Source: DATGKD01 sp035294855 (GTDB lineage: Bacteria > Actinomycetota > Acidimicrobiia > Acidimicrobiales > UBA8190). Taken from it: a stretch of DNA of 28,315 nt. Location: positions 1-28,315 of the forward strand of contig DATGKD010000214.1 of assembly GCA_035294855.1 (NCBI GenBank). The letters are read 5' to 3'. A model generated the notes under the pieces. The model saw only the letters and a program-made list of their open reading frames with translations, searched no databases and was not told where the DNA came from. This document shows positions 17,605 to 25,815 of the stretch, piece after piece; positions within the stretch are counted from its first letter, which is position 1; the number at the start of each line of letters is the position of its first letter. Both the position numbers and the translations under genes were made by a program.

Positions 17605-17646
17605 CGCCGGTCCCGGGCGCGGCGCCATGACAGGGACCTGACGGCG

Positions 17647-18078
17647 ATGGCGGACGACGCGGCCGACGAGCCGGAGGTCGACCGGGTCGAGGTGCGCGGC
17701 CTGCGTCTGTTAGGGGTGCACGGCGTCCACGAGGAAGAGCTTCGGGCGTCGCAACCGTTCGAGGTCGATCTCGACCTCGAAGTCGACACGTCGCGCGCCC
17801 AGCGAAGCGACGACCTGTCGGACACCGCCGACTACGGGCTCGTCCTCCACGCCGTGGCCGCGGTGGTGGCGGGACCACCCCGGCGTCTGCTCGAGGCACT
17901 GGCGTCGGACATCGCGGACGCCGCACTCGCGGTCGACCACGTCCGGGCGGTGACGGTCGCGCTGCGCAAGCTCGATCCGCCCGTGCCGTACGAAGTCCGC
18001 TCCACCGGCGTGCGCATCGCGCGCCGCGCCGCCCCGGTGGCCGGGCCGGCCCCGGGTTCGGAGTCCGGGTCGGAGTGA
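17647..18078 (+). CDS. folB: Dihydroneopterin aldolase
   Basis: Converts dihydroneopterin to hydroxymethyl-dihydropterin and glycolaldehyde. It has 143 residues, slightly longer than usual because of acidic N-terminal and Pro/Gly/Ser C-terminal tails. Conserved parts are VEVRGLRLLGVHGVHEEE (glutamate-containing substrate segment), DDLSDTADYG, the RRLLEALASDIAD helix that carries the active-site surroundings, and ALRKLDPP near the end with the conserved Lys. The start ATG at 17647 is followed by MADDAADEPEVDRV. folK begins 4 nt after its stop, so folB-folK are a coupled pair. Confidence 0.92.
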   Translation: MADDAADEPEVDRVEVRGLRLLGVHGVHEEELRASQPFEVDLDLEVDTSRAQRSDDLSDTADYGLVLHAVAAVVAGPPRRLLEALASDIADAALAVDHVRAVTVALRKLDPPVPYEVRSTGVRIARRAAPVAGPAPGSESGSE

Positions 18079-18082
18079 TCGA

Positions 18083-18541
18083 GTGCGCGCCTTTCTGTCC
18101 CTGGGGTCCAACGTGGGGGACCGGGCCGGCCACCTCCGGCGGGCGGTCGAGTCGCTGCCCGACGTCGTGGGGGTGTCCCGCGTCTATGCCACCGAGCCCG
18201 TGGGAGGTCCTCCCGACCAGGGTGAGTTCCTGAACGTGGTGGTCGAGCTCGACACCGAGCTCGAACCGCGTGAGCTGCTCGAGGTGGCGCAGCGCCTCGA
18301 GCAGGAGGCGGGGCGCATCCGGACCGTCCGGTGGGGGCCCCGCACCCTCGACGTCGACGTGCTCCTGGTCGGCGATCTGGTGGTCGACGAGCCCGACCTC
18401 GTCGTCCCGCACCCGCGCCTCTGGGAGCGGCGGTTCGTGGTGGCGCCGCTCGCCGAGCTCGCCCCCGACCTCGTGCCGCCGGGCGGCGTGGACCGGGCTG
18501 GTGGCGCCGTTCGCGCGGACGGTACACTGGGGGTGTTCTGA
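18083..18541 (+). CDS. folK: Hydroxymethyl-dihydropteridine pyrophosphokinase
   Basis: Transfers pyrophosphate from ATP to 6-hydroxymethyl-dihydropterin, the step before FolP. It has 152 residues. LSLGSNVGDR near the N-terminus, TEPVGGPPDQGEFLNVVVEL, and the magnesium/ATP motif RWGPRTLDVDVLL (83-95, Asp90 and Asp92) are all present, as is the VVPHPRLWERRFVVAPLAEL segment. It starts with GTG 4 nt after folB. A -10 box for the next unit lies inside its last codons. Confidence 0.95.
   Translation: MRAFLSLGSNVGDRAGHLRRAVESLPDVVGVSRVYATEPVGGPPDQGEFLNVVVELDTELEPRELLEVAQRLEQEAGRIRTVRWGPRTLDVDVLLVGDLVVDEPDLVVPHPRLWERRFVVAPLAELAPDLVPPGGVDRAGGAVRADGTLGVF
18523..18528 (+). promoter_or_regulatory. -10 box inside the end of folK, upstream of the DUF2520-panC gene
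   Basis: TACACT matches TANNNT and would give a leader of about 66 nt to the GTG at 18601, which has a GGAAGGGG ribosome binding site. No good -35 is seen. Confidence 0.35.
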
Positions 18542-18600
18542 TCCGATCGCCTTGAGCGACCGGCACCCGGGTTCGGGGCCGGAGCGCGGGAAGGGGTCCG

Positions 18601-20409
18601 GTGATTTCAGTCCGTCTGATCGGCCCGGGCAGGGCCGGTCGTTCCTTGGCGGCCGCCCTGGCGGACGCCGGTCATGACGTGGCCGGTGTGCTCGGGCGCG
18701 CCGACGACGTCACCGACGCTGCCCGCGGTGTCGACGTGCTCATCATCGCCGCCCCGGACGCTCAGGTGGCGGCGGTCGCTTCGGCGGTCGCGCCGCAGGA
18801 CAGCACCGTCGTCCTCCACCTGTCCGGCGCGCTCGGGCTCGACGTCCTGGCGCCCCATCCCCGGCGCGCGTCGCTGCACCCGCTCGTGCCGCTTCCGTCC
18901 GCGGAGGTGGGCCGGGTGCGCCTGCGCTCCGGGGTGACCTTCGCGGTGAGCGGTGACGACGTCGCCGGCGAGCTCGCCAGGTCCCTCGGGGGACAGGTGA
19001 TCGAGGTGGACGACGAGCAGCGCGCCGCCTATCACGCCGCGGCCTGTATCGCAGCCAACCATGTCGTCGCGCTGATGGGACAGGTCGAGCGCGTGGCCAC
19101 CGCTGCGGGCCTCGGGCTCGATCCGTTCGTCGGCCTGGCCGCGGCCGCGCTCACCGATGTGGGGGACCTCGGCCCGGCCCGGGCGCTCACGGGGCCGGCC
19201 GCACGTGGCGACGACGGCACCATCGCCCGGCACCGCGCCGTCCTCGCCGCCGCGGAGCTTCCCGGTTACGACGCGGGCGTGGCGCTCGCCACGCGACTCG
19301 CCGACGACCGTGCCGCGTCCGAACGCATCCACGCACCGACGGGTCGCGCCCTCGCATCCCGTTCCCACGGCGCTGTCTCGGGCCGGGGCCAACGCGCCAC
19401 GGTGCCAGCGCCGACACGCCGGCGGCGCGACGTCGAAGTGGTCACGACCGGTGCGGAGTTCGCCGCTGCGCTCGACCGGGCCCGCGCCACCGGCCGCGAT
19501 GTCGGCCTCGTGCCGACGATGGGCGCGCTGCACGCCGGTCACCGGGCGCTCGTCGAGCGGGCCGCGGCCGAATGCGACGTCGTCGCCGTCACGGTGTTCG
19601 TCAATCCCCTCCAGTTCGGCGACGCCGCCGACCTGGCGCGCTACCCGCGGGACCTCGACGGCGACGTGGCGATCGCCAGGGCGGCGGGAGCGTCCATCGT
19701 GTTCGCGCCCTCGGTCGAGGAGATGTACCCGGGCTACCCGAAGCCGGTCGCCACGACGGTGCACGTCGACGGCGTCAGCGAGGGATTGGAAGGTGCGTCG
19801 CGCCCGGGCCACTTCGACGGCGTGGCCACGGTGGTGGCCAAGCTGTTCGCGTTGGCGGGACGCTGCCGTGCGTACTTCGGGGAGAAGGACTTCCAGCAGC
19901 TTGCGGTGGTGCGCCGCCTGGCGGCCGACCTGTCGCTTGCGGTCGACGTGGTGGCGTGCCCCACCGTGCGCGAGCCCGACGGGCTGGCCCTGTCGAGTCG
20001 CAATGCCCGCCTGTCGCCGGACGAGCGGCGCGCCGCGTTGGCGTTGCACCGTGCGCTCGACGCCGGCCGCCGCGCCGTCGACGCCGGCGAGCGCGACGCC
20101 GGACGGGTCCGGGCCGCGATGTGGGCCGAGCTCGACGCGGAGCCACTTGTCGTCCCCGACTACGGGGAGGTCGTCGAACCCGCGACGTTGCGGCCGCTGG
20201 GGAGCCTGGACGGCGAGGCGCGCCTCCTCGTCGCCGCCACGGTGGGCTCCGTGCGCCTCATCGACAACATGCCCGTGACCGCCGTCACACGCACCGGCAC
20301 ACACACCGGCACACACACCGGCACACGCACCGGCACCACCAACCTCGGAGACGTCGTACCCGTGACGATCGCGGACGCGCTGGCGTCTGCGACCCGGAAG
20401 GAGCACTGA
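18601..20409 (+). CDS. panC: Fusion of a Rossmann/DUF2520 oxidoreductase-like protein with pantothenate synthetase
   Basis: One 602-residue frame. Residues 1 to about 265 form a Rossmann-plus-DUF2520 protein: VRLIGPGRAGRSLAAAL (NAD(P)-binding glycine loop), LIIAAPDAQV, a HLSGALGLDVL segment, and CIAANHVVALMGQVE in the helical part. After an Arg/Ser/Pro linker, residues 278 to about 565 are PanC, which joins pantoate and beta-alanine with ATP. PTMGALHAGH begins at Pro305, FGEKDFQQ at Phe426, and SSRN at 465-468. A 12-bp tandem repeat and a 25-residue tail end the protein. In other Actinobacteria the DUF2520 gene stands next to panC as a separate gene; its relation to ketopantoate reductases makes a pantoate-forming role conceivable but unproven. 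panD follows by 6 nt. Confidence 0.92.
   Translation: MISVRLIGPGRAGRSLAAALADAGHDVAGVLGRADDVTDAARGVDVLIIAAPDAQVAAVASAVAPQDSTVVLHLSGALGLDVLAPHPRRASLHPLVPLPSAEVGRVRLRSGVTFAVSGDDVAGELARSLGGQVIEVDDEQRAAYHAAACIAANHVVALMGQVERVATAAGLGLDPFVGLAAAALTDVGDLGPARALTGPAARGDDGTIARHRAVLAAAELPGYDAGVALATRLADDRAASERIHAPTGRALASRSHGAVSGRGQRATVPAPTRRRRDVEVVTTGAEFAAALDRARATGRDVGLVPTMGALHAGHRALVERAAAECDVVAVTVFVNPLQFGDAADLARYPRDLDGDVAIARAAGASIVFAPSVEEMYPGYPKPVATTVHVDGVSEGLEGASRPGHFDGVATVVAKLFALAGRCRAYFGEKDFQQLAVVRRLAADLSLAVDVVACPTVREPDGLALSSRNARLSPDERRAALALHRALDAGRRAVDAGERDAGRVRAAMWAELDAEPLVVPDYGEVVEPATLRPLGSLDGEARLLVAATVGSVRLIDNMPVTAVTRTGTHTGTHTGTRTGTTNLGDVVPVTIADALASATRKEH
20287..20334 (+). repeat. 12-bp tandem repeat in the C-terminal tail of the PanC fusion
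   Basis: Four units of consensus ACACRCACCGGC are in the reading frame and encode TRTG, THTG, THTG, TRTG. The outer units are identical, as are the two inner ones. It lies past the conserved PanC end (VRLIDN), so copy-number change would alter only the tail. Confidence 0.9.
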
Positions 20410-20415
20410 CCCCCC

Positions 20416-20808
20416 ATGCGCCGCCGCATGATGAAGTCCAAGATCCACCGTGCCACGGTGACCGACGCCAACCTCGACTATGTGGGTTCGATCAGTCTCG
20501 ACCCCGAGCTGATGGAGCTGGCCGACATCCGGGAGTGGGAGCAGGTGGCCGTGCTCGACATCGACAACGGGGCTCGTTTCGAGACCTATGCCATCGTCGG
20601 TGGCCCCGGCGAGGTGTGCCTGAACGGCGCGGCCGCGCGGCTCGTGCAGCGCGGCGACAAGGTGATCGTCATCACCTACGCCGACTACGAGGAAGCCGAG
20701 CTCGAGGGCTTCCAACCCACCGTGGTCCACGTCGACGCCACGAACGCGGTCCTCGACGAGGAGACCGCACGTCTCGACGCGGCGCTCCGCCAGGCCGTCA
20801 CGGGCTGA
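20416..20808 (+). CDS. panD: Aspartate 1-decarboxylase (proenzyme)
   Basis: Makes beta-alanine from aspartate for pantothenate synthesis, the partner substrate for the PanC domain encoded just before it. It has 130 residues. Self-cleavage between Gly24 and Ser25 in YVGSISLD would create the pyruvoyl group; the position equals the family's usual one. KIHRATVTDANLDY precedes it and YAIVGGPGEVCLNGAAARLVQRGDKVIVITYA follows. The ATG at 20416 has an AAGGAG ribosome site at 20398-20403 that overlaps the end of panC. A hairpin begins immediately after the stop. Confidence 0.96.
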   Translation: MRRRMMKSKIHRATVTDANLDYVGSISLDPELMELADIREWEQVAVLDIDNGARFETYAIVGGPGEVCLNGAAARLVQRGDKVIVITYADYEEAELEGFQPTVVHVDATNAVLDEETARLDAALRQAVTG

Positions 20809-20809
20809 C

Positions 20810-20825
20810 GGCGGCGCACGCCGCC
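20810..20825 (+). terminator. Hairpin after panD
   Basis: GGCGGC (20810-20815) pairs with GCCGCC (20820-20825) around GCAC, starting right after the panD stop. It is a possible terminator or processing site between the pantothenate and NAD genes. The stem is only six pairs and lacks a T tract. Confidence 0.4.
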
Positions 20826-20861
20826 TGGAGATCGGGCCGACCGAGCGCAGTCCGGGGACCC

Positions 20862-22598
20862 ATGCAGACAGATCGCCGCCCGGGGGCCGGGCCCGAGGAG
20901 CGTGCCGGCGAGATGCGGCTCGACGTCCTCGTGCTGGGATCCGGTGTGGCCGGGCTGTCCGCCGTCGTGCGACTCGCCGAAGGTGGCCGCCGGCGCGTGG
21001 GGGTGCTGACCAAGGCCGACCTGGCGCAGTCGGCGACGCGCTGGGCGCAGGGGGGGATCGCGGCCGCCGTGGGCGGCGACGAGGACTCGGCGGACCTCCA
21101 TGGCGCCGACACCCTGGCCGCGGGGGCCGGCCTGTGCGACGTCGACGCGGTGCGCGTGCTCGTCGACGAGGGCCCGGGACGTGTGAGCGAGCTCATCGCG
21201 CTCGGCGCCGAGTTCGACCGCGAGGCGAGCGGCGGTCTCGCCCTCGCACGAGAAGGTGGCCACTCCACCGCCCGCGTCCTCCACGCGGGGGGCGCGGCCA
21301 CCGGACGCGAAGTCGAGCGCGCCCTGGTGGCGGCGGTGCGGGCGACCGCCGCCGCGGTGCTCGAGGGTTGGTTCGCCCTCGACCTCGTGGTGGAGGGCGG
21401 CCGTTGCGTGGGCGTGGTGGCGCTCGACCCCGGCGGCGAACGCCGACACCTGCACGCCGACCACGTCGTGCTCGCCACCGGGGGCGCGGGCCAGCTCTTC
21501 GCGGTGACGACCAACCCGACCGGGGCGACCGGCGACGGCGTCGCCCTGGCGCTGCGAGCGCACGTGCCCGTCGCCGACGTCGAGTTCTTCCAGTTCCATC
21601 CCACGGCGCTGCACCACCCGGCCATGCCCCGCCCGCTTCTCTCCGAGGCGCTGCGCGGCCACGGGGCGCTGCTGCGCGACGCGCACGGCGACCGGTTCAC
21701 CGACGAGCTCGCGCCCCGCGACGTGGTCAGCCGCGCCATGGCCGATCGCATGGCGAGCGAGGGCGTCGACCACCTGTGGCTCGACGCCACCGGGCTCGAG
21801 GCGTTCGACGAGCGGTTCCCCACCTTGGCGGCGTCGCTGCACGCGGTGGGCCTCGACCCCGCCGTCGACTGGTTGCCCATCGCTCCGGCCGCGCACTACG
21901 TGTCGGGCGGCGTCGTCACCGACCTCGACGGGGCGAGCGCCCTGCCCGGCCTGTGGGTCGCGGGGGAGGCTGCGTGCACGGGCGTGCACGGTGCCAACCG
22001 GCTGGCTTCCAACTCGTTGCTCGAGGGGATGGTGTTCGGCGCGCGTGCCGCCGAGGCCATCGCCGCCGGTCGCCACGGGCCCACCAGCACCGGCGCCATG
22101 CGTGCCCTCCTGCCCGGCTCGGGCTCCGGCCCCGTCACCGGGCCCGGCGACGATGCCTGCGCCTCGGCTCACGAGGTCGGCGTGGTCGACGTCGGCGCCC
22201 TGCCCGCTGCTCCCTGGGTCACCTCCGATCGGGAGAGGCGCGCACCGGTCGAGCTCGACCGTACCGACGCGCCCAAGCTGCGTGACCGCCTGCAGCGTGC
22301 CATGACCGAGGGCGCAGGCGTCCTGCGCTCACCGGCGTCGCTGGCGCGCGCCGCGGCCGAGTTGCACGCCGTGGCGCACGCCGCGGGCGCGCTCGAGGAC
22401 GGGCCCGAGGCGGCCGAGCTCGCCAACCTGGTCACCGTGGCGGAGGCGCTGCTCCTGGCGGCGCTCGCCCGGGAAGAGACCCGCGGCGCGCACGCCCGCC
22501 GCGACCATCCCGACACGTCCCCGCAGTGGCGGCGACGCATCGTGCACCGCGCCCCCGACGACACGGCCGGCGTCTCGACGGCCGCGACCGTCACGTGA
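20862..22598 (+). CDS. nadB: L-aspartate oxidase
   Basis: FAD enzyme oxidising aspartate to iminoaspartate, the first step of de novo NAD synthesis. It has 578 residues from ATG 20862; an ATG at 20913 (MRLDVLVLGSG, 561 residues) is an equally good start because the FAD loop follows directly and GAGGAG lies about 12 nt upstream. Signatures are VLVLGSGVAGLSA, SATRWAQGGIAA, HAGGAATGREVERAL, VVLATGGAGQLF, FQFHPTALHHP, the HGALLRDAHGDRFTDELAPRDVVSRA active-site segment, and GLWVAGEAACTGVHGANRLASNSLLEG. The stop overlaps the nadC GTG. Quinolinate synthase (nadA), which should use its product, is not in the window. Confidence 0.94.
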   Translation: MQTDRRPGAGPEERAGEMRLDVLVLGSGVAGLSAVVRLAEGGRRRVGVLTKADLAQSATRWAQGGIAAAVGGDEDSADLHGADTLAAGAGLCDVDAVRVLVDEGPGRVSELIALGAEFDREASGGLALAREGGHSTARVLHAGGAATGREVERALVAAVRATAAAVLEGWFALDLVVEGGRCVGVVALDPGGERRHLHADHVVLATGGAGQLFAVTTNPTGATGDGVALALRAHVPVADVEFFQFHPTALHHPAMPRPLLSEALRGHGALLRDAHGDRFTDELAPRDVVSRAMADRMASEGVDHLWLDATGLEAFDERFPTLAASLHAVGLDPAVDWLPIAPAAHYVSGGVVTDLDGASALPGLWVAGEAACTGVHGANRLASNSLLEGMVFGARAAEAIAAGRHGPTSTGAMRALLPGSGSGPVTGPGDDACASAHEVGVVDVGALPAAPWVTSDRERRAPVELDRTDAPKLRDRLQRAMTEGAGVLRSPASLARAAAELHAVAHAAGALEDGPEAAELANLVTVAEALLLAALAREETRGAHARRDHPDTSPQWRRRIVHRAPDDTAGVSTAATVT

Positions 22599-23521
22599 AC
22601 GACGACCGCCCCATCGACCCGGTGCACCTCCTCGCCGCTTGGCCGTCGAGCGGTCCGGCGGACCCGCCGCGCCACGCGGCGCGCCGGGCCGTGGCGTTGG
22701 CGCTGGAGGAGGACCTCGGTCCGCTCGGCGACCTGACGGCCATGCTCGTCCCCGCCGACGCGCCGGGCCGCGCCCGCGTGGTGTCGCGCCAGGAGGGCGT
22801 GCTCGCCGGCCGGCTGTGCGCCGAGGAGGCGTTCTCGCAGGTCGACCCGGGGCTGACGGTGCGGTGGGAGGTCGGTGACGGGGCGGCGCTCGAGCGCGGC
22901 ACCGTGGCCGCCGAGGTGCACGGCCACCTGAGGTCGATCCTCACCGCGGAGCGCACCGCGCTCAATTTCCTCTGTCACCTGTCGGGCGTGGCCACCGCGG
23001 CTCGGCGCTTCGTCGACGCGGTCGCCCGGGCCAATCCCGCCACGCGCGTGCTCGACACCCGCAAGACCACTCCGGGCCTGCGCGCCCTCGAAAAGGCCGC
23101 CGTGCGCGCCGGCGGCGCGTGGAACCACCGCGGCAGCCTGTCCGACGCCGTGCTCGTCAAGGACAACCATCTCGGCAGGCTGGGGGTCGCCGAGGCCGTG
23201 AAGCTGGCGCGGCGTTGGTGGCCCGGGCGGCTGGTCGAGGTGGAGTGCGACCGTCCGGGGCAGGTCGCCGAAGCCGTGGACGCCGGCGCATCGGCGGTGC
23301 TGCTCGACAACATGACGCCGGCCGAGGTGGCGAACTGCGTGGCGCTCGTGCGCGAGCACACCGCCGAGTCTCCCGGCACCGTGCTCGTGGAGGTGTCGGG
23401 CGGCGTGACCCTCGACACCGTCGCCGACTACGCGGCGGCCGGCGCCGACCTCGTGTCGGTGGGGGCGATCACCCACTCGGCTCCCGTGGTGGACCTCGGC
23501 CTCGACTTGATGGAGGGCTGA
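22595..23521 (+). CDS. nadC: Nicotinate-nucleotide pyrophosphorylase (quinolinate phosphoribosyltransferase)
   Basis: Forms nicotinate mononucleotide from quinolinate and PRPP in NAD synthesis. It has 308 residues from the GTG that overlaps the nadB stop (GTGA). Conserved segments are LEEDLGPLGDLTA, ERTALNFLCHLSGVAT, DTRKTTPGLRALEKAAVRAGG (substrate-binding basic residues), NHRGSLSDAVLVKDNH, VEVECD, ASAVLLDNM, VEVSGGV and LVSVGAITHSAP near the end. The N-terminal 25 residues are variable. nadB and nadC are clearly co-translated. Confidence 0.95.
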   Translation: MNDDRPIDPVHLLAAWPSSGPADPPRHAARRAVALALEEDLGPLGDLTAMLVPADAPGRARVVSRQEGVLAGRLCAEEAFSQVDPGLTVRWEVGDGAALERGTVAAEVHGHLRSILTAERTALNFLCHLSGVATAARRFVDAVARANPATRVLDTRKTTPGLRALEKAAVRAGGAWNHRGSLSDAVLVKDNHLGRLGVAEAVKLARRWWPGRLVEVECDRPGQVAEAVDAGASAVLLDNMTPAEVANCVALVREHTAESPGTVLVEVSGGVTLDTVADYAAAGADLVSVGAITHSAPVVDLGLDLMEG

Positions 23522-23524
23522 CCG

Positions 23525-24364
23525 TTGCTGTTGGCGATCGACGTGGGCAACACCGAAACGGTGATCGGCCTCTTTTCGTTGGGACCCGGGGACGAGCCGC
23601 CGCCGGGGAGCCGCCCCGCCCCGGCCGTGCCGCCCGAGCCGGCCGGGCTCACCCATCACTGGCGGCTGTCGACGGTGGACGACCGCACGCCCGACGAGCA
23701 CGCCCTCCTGTTGTCGGAGCTGCTCGACCTGGACGGCATGGACGTGGACGAGGTGGTGACCGGGGTGGCGGTCACCTCGTCGGTGCCGCGCGTCACCACC
23801 GCGCTGCGCCAGATGACGAGTCGGTGGTTCAACGTGCCGTGCGTGATCATCGAGCCCGGCGTGCGCTCGGGCATGCCGATCCTCTACGACAACCCGAAGG
23901 AGGTGGGCGCCGACCGCATCGCCAACGCCATCGGGGCCTTCGACCTCTACGGCGGCCCGTGCATCGTCGTCGACATGGGCACCGCCACCACCTTCGACGC
24001 CATATCGAGCGCCGGCGAGTACCTCGGTGGTGCCATCGCGCCGGGCGTCGCCATCTCCATGGACGCGCTGTTCCACCACGCCGCCGCGCTGCGGCGCGTC
24101 GAGCTCGTCGAGCCGAGAAGCGTGATCGGCAAGTCCACCGTCGAGTCCATCCAGTCCGGCGCGCTCTACGGCTATGCCGCGCAGGTGGACGGCATGTGCC
24201 GGCGCATCATGGACGAGCTGGGCCGGGCGGCCGTGGTGTGCACCGGCGGGCTGTCCGAGGTGATCGCCCCGCTGTCGGAGTGCATCGACCACCGCGAGCC
24301 GTGGCTCACGCTACACGGCTTGCGTCTCGTCTACGAGCGGAACACCAAGGTGGCCGGGAAGTAG
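23525..24364 (+). CDS. coaX: Type III pantothenate kinase
   Basis: Phosphorylates pantothenate, the first step from the PanC product towards CoA. It has 279 residues. The start is TTG, preceded by GGAGGG at 23512-23517 with 7 nt spacing; no ATG or GTG fits. The N-terminal phosphate loop is LLAIDVGNTETVIGLF with Asp6, the second is GADRIANAIGAF with Asp130, and the third is DMGTATTFDA at about 150-159. A Pro/Gly-rich stretch at about 20-38 (GPGDEPPPGSRPAP) is an insertion in a surface loop. It lies 3 nt after nadC; its TAG stop forms part of the -10 box of lysS. Confidence 0.94.
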   Translation: MLLAIDVGNTETVIGLFSLGPGDEPPPGSRPAPAVPPEPAGLTHHWRLSTVDDRTPDEHALLLSELLDLDGMDVDEVVTGVAVTSSVPRVTTALRQMTSRWFNVPCVIIEPGVRSGMPILYDNPKEVGADRIANAIGAFDLYGGPCIVVDMGTATTFDAISSAGEYLGGAIAPGVAISMDALFHHAAALRRVELVEPRSVIGKSTVESIQSGALYGYAAQVDGMCRRIMDELGRAAVVCTGGLSEVIAPLSECIDHREPWLTLHGLRLVYERNTKVAGK

Positions 24365-24367
24365 CCT
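24362..24367 (+). promoter_or_regulatory. -10 box overlapping the coaX stop codon, leaderless lysS
   Basis: TAGCCT starts with the coaX TAG stop and ends 8 nt before the lysS GTG at 24376. There is no Shine-Dalgarno between. It is the same design as at the sigma/anti-sigma junction. Confidence 0.45.
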
Positions 24368-24375
24368 GCGGCTCC

Positions 24376-25779
24376 GTGGCCGAGCCGCCGTACTCGTTCG
24401 AGCGCACGGCCGAGGCCGCCGCGCTGGCCGACCGCTACCAGGCGCTCGGCGCGGGTGAGGAGACCGACGACGAGGTGTCGGTGGCGGGCCGCCTCATGCT
24501 CGTGCGGCCCCAGGGGCGGGTGGCCTTCGCCACCATGCGCGACTCGTCGGGAGAGGTCCAGCTGTTCGCGCTGGGCAAGGTGACGCAAGACTTCGAAGGG
24601 TTCACGCGCCTTTCCATCGGCGACTGGGTGGGCGCCACCGGGCGCGTGGTGCGCACCCGGCGCGGCGAGCTGTCGGTGCAGGTCCACACCTGGGTGCTGC
24701 TCGCCGAGGCGCGGCGCGGCTTCGGCGACAAGTGGCGGGGCGTCACCGACCCCGAGACACGCTTCCGTCGGCGCGAGCTCGACCTGTGGACGGGGGAGCA
24801 CACACGCGACGTCCTGCTCCTGCGCAGCCGCCTGGTGCGCGCCCTGCGCCGCCGGTTGGAGGAGCAGGGCTTCGTCGAGGTCGAGACGCCGCTGCTGCAC
24901 GTCATCCCCGGCGGCGCCACGGCGCGGCCGTTCGTCACGTACCACAATGCGCTCGACACCGACCTGTACCTGCGCGTGGCGCCCGAGCTGTACCTGAAGC
25001 GGCTCGTGGTGGGTGGCTTCGAGAAGGTGTTCGAGATCGGGCGTGTCTTCCGAAACGAAGGCCTGTCGCCGCGCCACAACCCCGAGTTCACGATCTTGGA
25101 GCTCTACCAGGCGTACGCGGACTATCGGAACCTCGCCGCGCTGACCGAGGAATTGGTGAGTGGGCTCACGACCGAGGTGTGCGGCACGACGAAGCTCGTC
25201 TACCAGGGGCGCGACCTCGACCTCGCCCCGCCGTGGCGGCGCGCCACCATGGCCGAGCTCGTCACCGAGGCCACCGGTGAGCACGCGGACGTGCACACGC
25301 CGGTCGAGCACCTGCGCGACCGCGTGCGTGCCGCGGGGGTCGATCCCGGCGCGTCGTGGGGCCCGGGCAAGCTGCTGCTCGAGCTGTACGAAAAGACGAC
25401 CGAGACACAGCTGTGGGGCCCGGTGTTCGTGACGGACTTCCCCGCCGAGGTGTCGCCGCTCGCGCGCCGCCACCGGGAGGACCCGGATCTCGTCGAGCGG
25501 TTCGAGGCGATCGTGGCCGGGCGCGAGCTGGTGAATGCGTTCTCGGAGCTCGTCGACCCCATCGACCAACGCGAGCGCTTCGAGGCGCAGGCCCGGGCGC
25601 GCGCCGCCGGCGACGAGGAGGCGATGGCGGTGGACGAGGACTACCTCGGTGCTCTGGAGCAGGGGCTGCCCCCGACGGGGGGGCTCGGCATGGGGATCGA
25701 CCGCCTCGTCATGTTGCTCGCCGACGTGGCGAACATCCGCGAGGTGATCGCCTTCCCGACGCTGCGCCCGGAGCGGTGA
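24376..25779 (+). CDS. lysS: Lysyl-tRNA synthetase (class II)
   Basis: Charges tRNA-Lys. It has 467 residues, shorter than the usual 500 or so because the N-terminal extension is brief. The anticodon-binding OB-fold is about 35-115 (VSVAGRLMLVRPQGRVAFATM). Class II motif 2 is EIGRVFRNEGLSPRHNPEFTILE with Arg223. Motif 3 is GLGMGIDRLVMLLAD with Arg443. VIPGGATARPFVTYHNALDTDLYLRVAPELYLK is the classic lysine-site segment. The GTG at 24376 is the only reasonable start before PPYSFERTAEA. lysS in this position, between coaX and clpC, is the known actinobacterial order. Confidence 0.95.
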   Translation: MAEPPYSFERTAEAAALADRYQALGAGEETDDEVSVAGRLMLVRPQGRVAFATMRDSSGEVQLFALGKVTQDFEGFTRLSIGDWVGATGRVVRTRRGELSVQVHTWVLLAEARRGFGDKWRGVTDPETRFRRRELDLWTGEHTRDVLLLRSRLVRALRRRLEEQGFVEVETPLLHVIPGGATARPFVTYHNALDTDLYLRVAPELYLKRLVVGGFEKVFEIGRVFRNEGLSPRHNPEFTILELYQAYADYRNLAALTEELVSGLTTEVCGTTKLVYQGRDLDLAPPWRRATMAELVTEATGEHADVHTPVEHLRDRVRAAGVDPGASWGPGKLLLELYEKTTETQLWGPVFVTDFPAEVSPLARRHREDPDLVERFEAIVAGRELVNAFSELVDPIDQRERFEAQARARAAGDEEAMAVDEDYLGALEQGLPPTGGLGMGIDRLVMLLADVANIREVIAFPTLRPER

Positions 25780-25780
25780 C

Positions 25781-25803
25781 GCGCCGGCGCGCCGGCGCGC
25801 CGG
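25781..25803. terminator. Tandem palindromic GCGCCGGC repeat between convergent genes
   Basis: The 8-bp unit GCGCCGGC is repeated almost three times (25781-25788, 25789-25796, 25797-25803) in the 36 bp between the lysS stop and the end of the convergent polyprenyl synthase gene. The array is self-complementary and can fold in several registers on either strand, so it probably works as a bidirectional terminator. Confidence 0.55.
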
Positions 25804-25815
25804 TCGGCTCGACGC

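Noticed and set aside
20287..20334. Possible CRISPR-like or regulatory repeat
   Set aside because: Units are 12 bp without spacers and lie inside the panC reading frame.
19572..20861. Long plus-strand frame upstream of nadB through panC and panD
   Set aside because: It is the off-frame reading of panC and panD, Arg-rich with no motifs. Only the part from 20862 is nadB.
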